From NCBI GenBank assembly GCA_946486375.1, contig CAMLTW010000003.1, positions 235,826 through 299,825 of the forward strand: a stretch of 64,000 bases of DNA, written 5' to 3'. A program made the position numbers and the translations under genes. How positions within the stretch are numbered: position 1 is the first letter of the stretch; each line of letters opens with the position of its first letter. Source of the DNA: an uncultured Rikenellaceae bacterium (GTDB lineage: Bacteria > Bacteroidota > Bacteroidia > Bacteroidales > Rikenellaceae). This document shows positions 57,105-64,000 of this stretch, piece by piece. The notes beneath the pieces were generated by a model that worked only from the letters and a program-made list of their open reading frames with translations, did no database searches and was not told the DNA's origin.

Positions 57105-57112
57105 GTCAAAAA

Positions 57113-57180
57113 CCGGCTCCGGAACTTTCGTGTCCCCGCCGCGAAAGCGTGGACAGGTGGGTAGAAAGTCCCGGAACCGG
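57113..57180. repeat. Nested palindromic element, possible structured RNA
   Basis: The outer arms 57113-57129 and 57164-57180 pair at 15 of 17 positions. Inside, TGTCC (57131-57135) pairs with GGACA (57151-57155), and CGC-GAAA-GCG (57140-57149) makes a small stem with a GNRA loop. It sits between the SusD stop and the terminator, so it would be in the 3' untranslated end of the SusCD message. Confidence 0.5.
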
Positions 57181-57192
57181 ATTCTTACAAGG

Positions 57193-59328
57193 TTATTTCA
57201 GAGGATCGAACGTTCCGGCACCGCCGTGCAAGTCCTCCCATCCTTTCGTTTGTTCCAGATAAGGATTGATCTCCAGAATGTTCTTCCGGATTCCACACAG
57301 GTAGTAATGCGATTTCCAGTCGATCTTGAAGACGGGAGAGGCATCCAGACCGCCGTCCACCGCTTCCACCCTTCTGACCCGTTTCAGGTGGTTGTCGTAA
57401 AACTCGGCGAGCGTTTCGAGCCCCTTGTTCCATACCTCGTCGTCCGCATCCGGATCCACACGTCCGATGTTCGGATCGATTTCGGCCCCGTCGAACTTCG
57501 GCCGCCATCCTTCCCGATAAATCGGATCGTCTTCCAGCTTGTTCGCCCCATAACAAATCGAGTCCGCTCCCGGACGGCGATCCACCGCCAGCAGCCACAT
57601 CCCCGTCCGACGACCGCCGTTCAGGGGCTTTACGCCCAGATAGTCGCAGGTATTGCCGTTCACATAACCGCTGTTTTCCCCGCCTCCGTCGAACAGCATC
57701 CAACGGTGCAGGTCATAGAAACGCTGGCCTTCGTAGGCGAATTCCACCCGGCGTTCATACAAAAGCGCCTCGAACATCTGCGCCCGGCTCATCCCCGGCT
57801 TCAGACCGTAATACCCATCCGTTCCGGCCGGCAGGCTGGCCCGTTTCCGGATGCGCTTGAGCACTTCGTAAGCCTCGTCCATCCGGTCGATTCCGGTAGC
57901 GCACTCCGCCAGGTTCAACAATAATTCCGCGTACCGGAATTCCATGAAGTCGATTCCGGAATATCCGAAATCGTCCGAAGCGATCTTCCCGTCCTGCGAC
58001 ATTTTCCGGACATAAACGCCGGTCGCATTATCCTTGAGCTCGGTAAAGCCGGCGGGCGCCATGTTCTTCACGTCGGGCGTATTCGCATCGCGCTTGGCCT
58101 GGGTATCGTACCAGCAGTAGCTCCATATCGTGGCGTTGTTCACCGAGTCCTTGTACGGCCAGAAGCTTCCCGTGAAAGCGAAAGTCCGATAGAAACGGGG
58201 ATCCCGGTTCAAGAAGAATTTCAACGAATCGTATGCAAACGACGATTCGCCCGGTTTCTTCCCGTCGGCCATGGGCCACATGTCGATCATCTCCACCGGA
58301 GGCTTGATGCTGGCGCTTCCGCCGACGGAACCGCCGGGACGGATGGCTTTTTCCCAACCGCTGTACTTGGTGAAGTCCTTGACGTCGGTGGTGGAATACA
58401 GGAATACGATGATCGCCTCGGGGTTCACCTTGTTGTCCTGGATGAACATTTCGTGCCATGTCTTGGCACGCACCCCCGGATCATCTTCTCCGTACAGACC
58501 GTAACCGTTGGCGTCGAGAATTTCCTTGGCCTTCACATTGGCATCGTAGGCTTTCTGCCAGCGTTCCCGGTCGTCCGTCCGGTTGAATACCGGGCTGGCC
58601 CAGGTCAGCAATACCCGTCCTTTAAGCGCGGCAGCCGCCCCTTTGGAAATCCGGCCCCAGTCGTTTCCTTCCATCTTTCCGGGCAGACAGTTCACCGCGG
58701 AATCCAGATCGGCGCAAATCTGTTCGATGCATTTGGAAGTGGCGCTGCGCGGTGTCGCCATCTCCGTATTGCCCCCCGAACCTATGATCGGATTCTGTGG
58801 CACGAGCACGATGGGCACTCCGCCGTACAACCGGATCAGTTCGAAATACTGCCAGGCACGCCAAAAGAATACCTGTCCTTTCAGTTTGTTCCGTTTTTCG
58901 TAGGAAATATACTGGTTCCCGTACTGGTCGATGTTCGCCAGGAAAAGGTTGGCTTCCCGAATCCGGGTCCAGGTGTTGTTGCCGATACCGCCCGGAATCT
59001 TGACTCCGTAATATTGCGGAGCATTTTCCACGTCGAGAGTCTTTCCCGGATCGGTGAAATCGGTCTTTCCCCCCAGCTCCTCGGTACACTTGGCCCAGGC
59101 GTCGCTCCATGAGTCCCCCGGACCCCGGCGCTGCACGGGCGTACCGTTGTTTCCCGGCAGGATCAGATTATACAGGTAATCCACATAGGCCTGCGCCATC
59201 AGCTCATCCTGGAACGTCTGTTCGTTGAAACCGGCATAATCCTTCATGTCCTTCAGGAACTGGTCGCTGCATCCTACCGTGGCGAGGAGCAGCAGCACGA
59301 ATGCAATCCCTTTCTTATATATTTTCAT
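57193..59328 (-). CDS. SusD/RagB-family outer-membrane glycan-binding lipoprotein
   Basis: A 711-residue lipoprotein of the SusD/RagB type. The signal ends in a lipobox (FVLLLLATVGCSDQ, Cys20). Typical segments follow: an N-terminal RagB-like helical part (QAYVDYLYNLILPGN), WRAWQYFELIRLYGGVPI, RGRVLLTWASPVF-type (LKGRVLLTWASPVFNRTDD), and the C-terminal EFRYAELLLNLAECATG and ALLYERRVEFAYEGQRFYDLHRW. SusD proteins cover the SusC pore and capture glycans at the cell surface. It is longer than most SusD proteins. It starts 22 bases after SusC on the same transcript. Confidence 0.95.
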   Translation of the reverse strand: MKIYKKGIAFVLLLLATVGCSDQFLKDMKDYAGFNEQTFQDELMAQAYVDYLYNLILPGNNGTPVQRRGPGDSWSDAWAKCTEELGGKTDFTDPGKTLDVENAPQYYGVKIPGGIGNNTWTRIREANLFLANIDQYGNQYISYEKRNKLKGQVFFWRAWQYFELIRLYGGVPIVLVPQNPIIGSGGNTEMATPRSATSKCIEQICADLDSAVNCLPGKMEGNDWGRISKGAAAALKGRVLLTWASPVFNRTDDRERWQKAYDANVKAKEILDANGYGLYGEDDPGVRAKTWHEMFIQDNKVNPEAIIVFLYSTTDVKDFTKYSGWEKAIRPGGSVGGSASIKPPVEMIDMWPMADGKKPGESSFAYDSLKFFLNRDPRFYRTFAFTGSFWPYKDSVNNATIWSYCWYDTQAKRDANTPDVKNMAPAGFTELKDNATGVYVRKMSQDGKIASDDFGYSGIDFMEFRYAELLLNLAECATGIDRMDEAYEVLKRIRKRASLPAGTDGYYGLKPGMSRAQMFEALLYERRVEFAYEGQRFYDLHRWMLFDGGGENSGYVNGNTCDYLGVKPLNGGRRTGMWLLAVDRRPGADSICYGANKLEDDPIYREGWRPKFDGAEIDPNIGRVDPDADDEVWNKGLETLAEFYDNHLKRVRRVEAVDGGLDASPVFKIDWKSHYYLCGIRKNILEINPYLEQTKGWEDLHGGAGTFDPLK

Positions 59329-59350
59329 ATCTTATTACGATTTTAGATGG

Positions 59351-62300
59351 TTACAACGTAAGATTCAAACCGACCGAAACCGTTCTCAACGTCGGGTAGC
59401 CTCTGGTGCCGGTGTTCGGATCCCGGTAATCGTAAGGATTGTAGAAATTGGCCAGGTTGGTGGCGGATACGTTGACCCGGATCGAACCGATGTTCAGCTT
59501 TTCGGTGAACTTTTTCGGCACGACGTAGGCCAGCGTCAGCGTACGCAAAGACATCCGGAAGGACGGAATCTCCCAGAAGTTGGACGTGACATTGTTTACG
59601 CCGCTCTGGTAGATGTTGGGATATTTCCCGTTCGGGTTCCGTTCGATATCGAACATATCCCTCCAATATCCGGCAGGGCTGTAATAAAACGATGACGAGC
59701 TGGTTTTCTGATCCCGTGCGTCCAGTTCCGCCCAGCCGCCCCAGTTGGCCGCAATCTGAGCCGACAGAGAAATTCCCTTCCATTCGAACCGGAGGTTGGT
59801 GGTGAACCCCCAGACGTTCCCCGATTTCTTTTTCAGTTTGATCTGGTCGTTGGAGTCGATGATTCCGTCCGGGCCCTCGAAAGTACCGTCCTCACGCATC
59901 GCCCCCCGAACATCCCGGTAGTAGAGCATTCCCGGCATCAAAGCATCGACATTTTTCCCTAACATTTTGGTAATACCGTACTGGGCCACATAGCGGTCGA
60001 TGTCCTCCTGAGTACGGAACATCCCCAGACAGTCGTATCCCCACTTTCCGTTATCCCGTGAACGGTTGCGGAGATTGGATGTCCACGGATAAACGGTAGT
60101 CGGAAAATCGGCGACTTTCGTCCGGCTGTCCGACCATCCGGTATTGACTCCGATGCTGTACCGGAAGTCCTTCCCGATCTTATCGCGCCAGGTTACCGCC
60201 AATTCCACCCCGTAAGCGTCGATCGCTCCGTAGTTCTCTTCCGCAAGCGAACCGCCGATGGTGATGGGCGCATTGGCCGTCCGCTGCATCAACATGTCCG
60301 TGTTGTGATCGTACCACATTTCGATGGTCGTGGAAAGCCGGTTTTCCAAAAACGCGGCGTCAATCCCGAAGTTGTACTTGTAGTCGGTGTCCCAGGTAGC
60401 GTTCGGATTCGGAGTGGCTTCCATTTTCAGCCCCCATCCCAACTCAGCCGCGGGGTCGGTACCGAAAATCACTCCCTTGTTCGCCTGATAGGTATACCGC
60501 TGCCGCCACTGCCACGGCTTGGTGTTGTCCTTTCCGACGAGTCCGGCCGAAAACCGGAACTTGAGAAAGTCCACCCAGCTCACCTTGAAAAAGTCTTCCT
60601 TCGAAATCACCCACCCCACGGAAAGAGACGGGAAGAATCCCCAATAGTTATCCGGAGAGAACTTGGTGGAGGCGTCCGTCCGGAAAACGAACTGCGCCAG
60701 GTACTTGTCCGCATAACTGTAACTGATACGTCCCAGGTAGGAAAGCGTCCCCATTTCCTTCTTTTCGGTCTGGCCGTCCACCTTTCCGGTAGCCGTATTG
60801 GTCAGTCCGTTGTTCACATCGAGCGGGCCTTCCTTGTTCAGACGCGTCTTTTTCCATTCTCCTTCGCTCTTTTCCACGGTGAACATCCCGCTGATGTTAT
60901 GTTTCCCGAACGTCCGGTCGTAGAGCACGAAAAGGTTCATCTGGCTCCGCTGGGTGAAAGCCTTGTCGTAAAGGAATCGGTTCCCGTTACGGGTAATCTT
61001 GTCTTCCACGAATTCGGAATCGGGAGAAGTGTAAAGGTGTTCCCCGCTTCCGCCCAGCTTGGTCGGCCGGAGCAGCGTATAGGCGGTTCCGATCTGTTCG
61101 TAGTCGTCCATGGAATAGGTCTTGGCATAACTTCCCTTCAAAGAGAGGCCCTTGACGAACGGCACGTCGTACTGCGCGTTCAGGTTGATGGAATAACCCG
61201 CCTTGCCGTTTTTCTTGTAAGCACCGGAATTCTGCATCTGAAAATAGTTGGAACTCGACAGGCTGTTGGCGTTCTTGCCCGGATACGTCCACGGATTCAT
61301 CATCAGGGAAACGTATTGTCCGTCGATTTCCCAGGGAATGTGTCTGGGCATGCCCAGCAGCATCTGGTAGTCGATGTCGTTGCTTTCCCCGCCGATCTTG
61401 TTGAAGGCGCTCGTCATGTCGGTATTGTCCCCCGAAAGTTGAATGCCTACCTTGAAATTGGAAGTGAGTTTGACATCGACGCCCGCCCGGAACGTCCACT
61501 TGTCATAGTCGAGCCGGCCGAGGTTTCCGTCCTGCGTATAGTACGTCGCGCTTCCGAAATAGGTCGCCCGCTCCGATCCGCCGCTGACGTTGACCGTATG
61601 GCGCATGTTCCATCCCGCACGCCACGCTTTGTCCAGCCAGTTGTAATTGAGGTGTTTCATTTCTTCCAGTTCATCCGGCTGGAAGAAATTCCGCTTGTTG
61701 TTCACGTCCCTGTTCGCCCCGTGGATGCCGTTGAGCGTGTTCATCCACAATCCGTATTCATAAGCGTTGAGCACATCCGGCACGCAGGTGGCGTCGTTCC
61801 AGCCGTAAAGGCCGCTGTAGGACACGCGGGGAACGCCTTCTTTCCCCCGTTTGGTAGTGACTACCACGGCCCCTTGTGAAGCACGCGCCCCGTAAATGGC
61901 CGCCGCGGCGTCCTTCAGCACGACGATGCTTTCGATTTCCGACGGATCGAGGTTGTTGAACGCCTCCTCGTCCGGAAGTCCCGTATAGGGGTCTACCTGA
62001 ATGACGTCGTCGATCACGTACAGCGGAGCGTTGTTCCCTCCGTCTTTGGAAAGCGTGAAGGGACTGCGGATCGTCAGGGAAGCCTGCGTTCCCGGGCGGG
62101 TCATCCCCCCGCTTACGCTCAGTCCCGTTACCATCCCGCGCAGAGCGGCTCCCAGGTTACCCACCGGCAGGTCGGCAATCTCTTCCGGATCGATTTCTGC
62201 GATGGCGGTGGTGGTGTTTCCCCGTTTCTGGCTTCCGTACCCGATCACCACCACTTCCTCAATTCCCTGGGAATCCTCGTAAAGGGTGGCATCCACCTGT

Positions 62301-62647
62301 TCCCGTCCGTTCACGGGTACGTCCAGCGGAGTATAACCGATGAGCCGGAAAGTAAGCGTGGCTCCGCGGGTCGCGCCTTTCAGGGCGTACCGTCCCGCGT
62401 TGTCCGTGGTGGTACCGATGGTCGGCGTATTTTTGTCGAACACGCTCACCCCGGCGATTCCGTTCCCCTCGGGGTCGGTCACCCGTCCATGGATGATGAA
62501 GGGTGTCCCCTCCTGGGCTCGGATGGTTCCGGGGACGAACCCCGCCAGGCAAACCAGCACGATCAGCCCTGGCAGCAGTCCCTGCCAAAAACGCCTTTTA
62601 CCGCGTTCGGGCCCGGTCAGAAAATAAAGTTTTCTGTCCATAAGCAT
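59351..62647 (-). CDS. SusC/RagA-family TonB-dependent transporter
   Basis: A 1098-residue TonB-dependent outer-membrane transporter. A signal peptide (to about residue 45) is followed by a carboxypeptidase-D regulatory-like domain (GRVTDPEGNGIAGVSVFD), a TonB-box-like stretch (EEVVVIGYGSQKR), the plug (about 135-265, with NAPLYVIDDVIQVDP), and the beta-barrel ending VSVGLNLTL. The partner SusD follows directly. It imports glycan fragments at the expense of the proton gradient through TonB; the substrate is inferred to be pectic from the neighbours. An alternative ATG two codons later gives the same protein without its first two residues. Confidence 0.95.
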   Translation of the reverse strand: MLMDRKLYFLTGPERGKRRFWQGLLPGLIVLVCLAGFVPGTIRAQEGTPFIIHGRVTDPEGNGIAGVSVFDKNTPTIGTTTDNAGRYALKGATRGATLTFRLIGYTPLDVPVNGREQVDATLYEDSQGIEEVVVIGYGSQKRGNTTTAIAEIDPEEIADLPVGNLGAALRGMVTGLSVSGGMTRPGTQASLTIRSPFTLSKDGGNNAPLYVIDDVIQVDPYTGLPDEEAFNNLDPSEIESIVVLKDAAAAIYGARASQGAVVVTTKRGKEGVPRVSYSGLYGWNDATCVPDVLNAYEYGLWMNTLNGIHGANRDVNNKRNFFQPDELEEMKHLNYNWLDKAWRAGWNMRHTVNVSGGSERATYFGSATYYTQDGNLGRLDYDKWTFRAGVDVKLTSNFKVGIQLSGDNTDMTSAFNKIGGESNDIDYQMLLGMPRHIPWEIDGQYVSLMMNPWTYPGKNANSLSSSNYFQMQNSGAYKKNGKAGYSINLNAQYDVPFVKGLSLKGSYAKTYSMDDYEQIGTAYTLLRPTKLGGSGEHLYTSPDSEFVEDKITRNGNRFLYDKAFTQRSQMNLFVLYDRTFGKHNISGMFTVEKSEGEWKKTRLNKEGPLDVNNGLTNTATGKVDGQTEKKEMGTLSYLGRISYSYADKYLAQFVFRTDASTKFSPDNYWGFFPSLSVGWVISKEDFFKVSWVDFLKFRFSAGLVGKDNTKPWQWRQRYTYQANKGVIFGTDPAAELGWGLKMEATPNPNATWDTDYKYNFGIDAAFLENRLSTTIEMWYDHNTDMLMQRTANAPITIGGSLAEENYGAIDAYGVELAVTWRDKIGKDFRYSIGVNTGWSDSRTKVADFPTTVYPWTSNLRNRSRDNGKWGYDCLGMFRTQEDIDRYVAQYGITKMLGKNVDALMPGMLYYRDVRGAMREDGTFEGPDGIIDSNDQIKLKKKSGNVWGFTTNLRFEWKGISLSAQIAANWGGWAELDARDQKTSSSSFYYSPAGYWRDMFDIERNPNGKYPNIYQSGVNNVTSNFWEIPSFRMSLRTLTLAYVVPKKFTEKLNIGSIRVNVSATNLANFYNPYDYRDPNTGTRGYPTLRTVSVGLNLTL

Positions 62648-62674
62648 TGTTGATTAAAAGGTTAGTTAATAATT

Positions 62675-62720
62675 AAAAAAACGGAAACGGAAGGCGTTAT
62701 CCGGAAAGTCTTCCGTTTCC
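62675..62720 (-). terminator. Hairpin with T-run between DUF3826 and SusC
   Basis: GGAAACGGAAG (62683-62693) and CTTCCGTTTCC (62710-62720) form a perfect 11-base stem. On the minus strand the hairpin is followed by seven T residues (62675-62681). It lies 31 bases past the DUF3826 stop and 28 bases before the SusC start. Confidence 0.78.
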
Positions 62721-62750
62721 ACCGATAGTCAGTTATAATGGGGAAGGAGG

Positions 62751-63419
62751 CTATGGCCGCCGGTTTTCCAACCGTTGCTGCCAGGCACGACGTTCCTGCG
62801 TCAGGTTGTATCCTTCCTGCGAGAGGTAGTTGTTGATCCGGCCCTTGTACCGGCCGAAAATCTCATGCTTCTTCCCGGAAGACTCCGCGTCCATGGCATA
62901 TTCCCGCGCCTCCACCAGCCAGACGTAGATTTTTTTCTTCTGGGCCTCCGTCAGCGAAGGAATCATATCCAGGTGCGCATCGTACGTGACATTCAGCACG
63001 TTGTAAGTCAAACCATTCTTCACTGCCTCGATCTGCTCCGGAGTCAGATCGAGCATCAGTCCGGCCAGAAAACCGTAGTGATGACGATAAAGGCGGGAAT
63101 CGGTCAAAGCGGCGATACATTCCTGCCGTTTTTTGACTTCGGTTTCCGAAAGGCCCTGCTGGCGTTCCGTCGCCAGAGCCTTATTCAGGCTGTCCCGTGC
63201 TTCGTAAATATCGTTCAGCGCGAAATAGTGATCCATGATCCGGGCCTTGACGCGCGCCCGGGCTTCGGAATCCGTTACGCCGATCGAAGGCATGAGTTTC
63301 TCCGTCCGATCCTCGATCACTTTCACGTATCCGGGATCGCGTCCAACCGCATCCTGCCCGTAAAGGACAAAATGGCAAGCCGTCAGAACCGGAATCAACC
63401 ACAGCATTTTCAGTTTCAT
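62751..63419 (-). CDS. DUF3826 family secreted protein
   Basis: A 222-residue protein with an N-terminal signal (hydrophobic to about residue 20). The DUF3826 body is largely helical: SEARARVKARIMDHYFALNDIYEA, then LMLDLTPEQIEAVKNGLTYN, then YVWLVEAREYAMDAESSGKKHEIFGRYKGR, with an Arg-rich C-terminus. The family is almost only found in Bacteroidetes glycan loci, commonly beside pectate lyases, and has no established activity. It lies 13 bases after the PL1-like gene on the same strand and so is probably co-transcribed with it. Confidence 0.85.
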   Translation of the reverse strand: MKLKMLWLIPVLTACHFVLYGQDAVGRDPGYVKVIEDRTEKLMPSIGVTDSEARARVKARIMDHYFALNDIYEARDSLNKALATERQQGLSETEVKKRQECIAALTDSRLYRHHYGFLAGLMLDLTPEQIEAVKNGLTYNVLNVTYDAHLDMIPSLTEAQKKKIYVWLVEAREYAMDAESSGKKHEIFGRYKGRINNYLSQEGYNLTQERRAWQQRLENRRP

Positions 63420-63432
63420 ACATCTTCGCGGA

Positions 63433-64000
63433 TTAAAGCAGTTTACCCTTTTCGGCCAGCGTATCCCGGTTGTTTTTCAGATCGCGCCAATCGACTTTCT
63501 TCCTGGGGTTGATGCCGTTGATATACTTTTCGATGTTGGTATAACCGTCGCCGTTGACATCCGACGAGTCGTTCGGATTCAACCCGTACTTCACTTCCCA
63601 CTCGTCCGGCATGCCGTCACCGTCGTTGTCCCTATAGGGCGCGCCCTTATATTCCGGATATCCGCCCACCTGGGAAACATCCGTGATGATCCCCTGTTTG
63701 TAGGAATCCTTCGGCAGACGCCGGTACTTGAACTGATAGTAGGATTCGGGATCGACCGTTTCGTCGTAATAAACCTTTCCCGTCCGGATTTGTTCCATGA
63801 GCCGTTCGTCCACGATGTCCCGCTTCGGAACGGTGGCTCCGGCATTGGCCAGCACGAATTCGTAGGCCTCCTGCGTCGGCATGATCGAAATGTAAGGCAT
63901 CGGGAAAGGCCTGTTCCAGCGAATGGCTTTCGTATATTCTCCGGTGTTCGGCAGGTCTTGCACCTGAATCCCTCCGTCCCAGTTGTCGCGGGTCACCCGT
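63433..64000 (-). CDS. C-terminal part of a PL1-like pectate lyase, cut by the window edge
   Basis: The last 188 codons of a gene whose start lies beyond position 64000. An in-frame GTG at 63994-63996 is not the start, because the frame stays open to the edge. The readable part resembles the C-terminus of Bacteroidales pectate lyases of the PL1 type: KAIRWNRPFPMPYISIMPTQ, ATVPKRDIVDERLMEQI, and then a calcium-binding-type repeat with DNDGDGMPDEWEVKYGLNP and DVNGDGYTNIEKYINGINP, which is the TSP3/EF-hand-like tail often joined to these enzymes. The catalytic part is missing from view. Confidence 0.72.
   Translation of the reverse strand, partial: RVTRDNWDGGIQVQDLPNTGEYTKAIRWNRPFPMPYISIMPTQEAYEFVLANAGATVPKRDIVDERLMEQIRTGKVYYDETVDPESYYQFKYRRLPKDSYKQGIITDVSQVGGYPEYKGAPYRDNDGDGMPDEWEVKYGLNPNDSSDVNGDGYTNIEKYINGINPRKKVDWRDLKNNRDTLAEKGKLL

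Overview
The window looks like a chromosomal segment from a member of the Bacteroidales. The signs are paired SusC/SusD outer-membrane genes, BF3222/TolB-like and six-bladed-propeller lipoproteins, an NVEALA-type small peptide gene, DUF2027-Smr, DUF4861, DUF3826 and DUF4450 proteins, and many promoter boxes that fit the Bacteroidetes -7 consensus TAnnTTTG. The fairly high G+C and gene content would suit Rikenellaceae (Alistipes or a relative), but that placement is a guess. I see no transposase, prophage, CRISPR array or tRNA.

Layout. 1-5.2 kb (minus strand): lipoproteins (redoxin-like and two propellers), a Wzy/O-antigen-ligase-like polytopic protein with TPRs, and the start of a further membrane protein. 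5.2-14.1 kb (minus): a tripartite efflux operon, TolC - adaptor - RND - RND, with two different RND pumps. 14.2-17.9 kb: an NVEALA peptide and propeller lipoprotein operon, divergent from a histidine kinase and response regulator. An AT-rich block (about 15.15-16.32 kb) covers the peptide gene and only the sensor half of the kinase. 18.1-18.7 kb: HdeD-like membrane protein. 18.8-31.9 kb: a pectin/rhamnogalacturonan locus with DUF4861, GH28, a six-hairpin glycosidase-like protein, a DUF4450 protein, GH105 and GH106.

32.1-48.7 kb is mostly housekeeping: cvpA, rsgA, deoC, a 4Fe-4S protein, ligA, priA, a TlpA-like lipoprotein, a flavin reductase-like protein, trkA, DUF2027-Smr and the RNase P RNA. 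Within it lies an uncharacterised tail-to-tail pair (682-aa membrane-anchored protein and 334-aa GNAT-like protein). 48.9-51.1 kb: two tandem PL10 pectate lyases. 51.3-56.9 kb: the DUF349 - pyrG - yidC operon. 57.2-64.0 kb (minus): SusD, SusC, DUF3826 and the end of a PL1-like pectate lyase.

Working together. The secreted PL10, PL1-like and GH28 enzymes would cut pectic galacturonan, SusC/SusD would import fragments, and GH105 and GH106 would remove unsaturated galacturonyl and rhamnosyl ends. No SusR/HTCS regulator lies inside the window. The most unusual part is the peptide/propeller/kinase block: its composition suggests that a small secreted peptide and the sensor half of a kinase have been exchanged together, like peptide-receptor specificity cassettes elsewhere.
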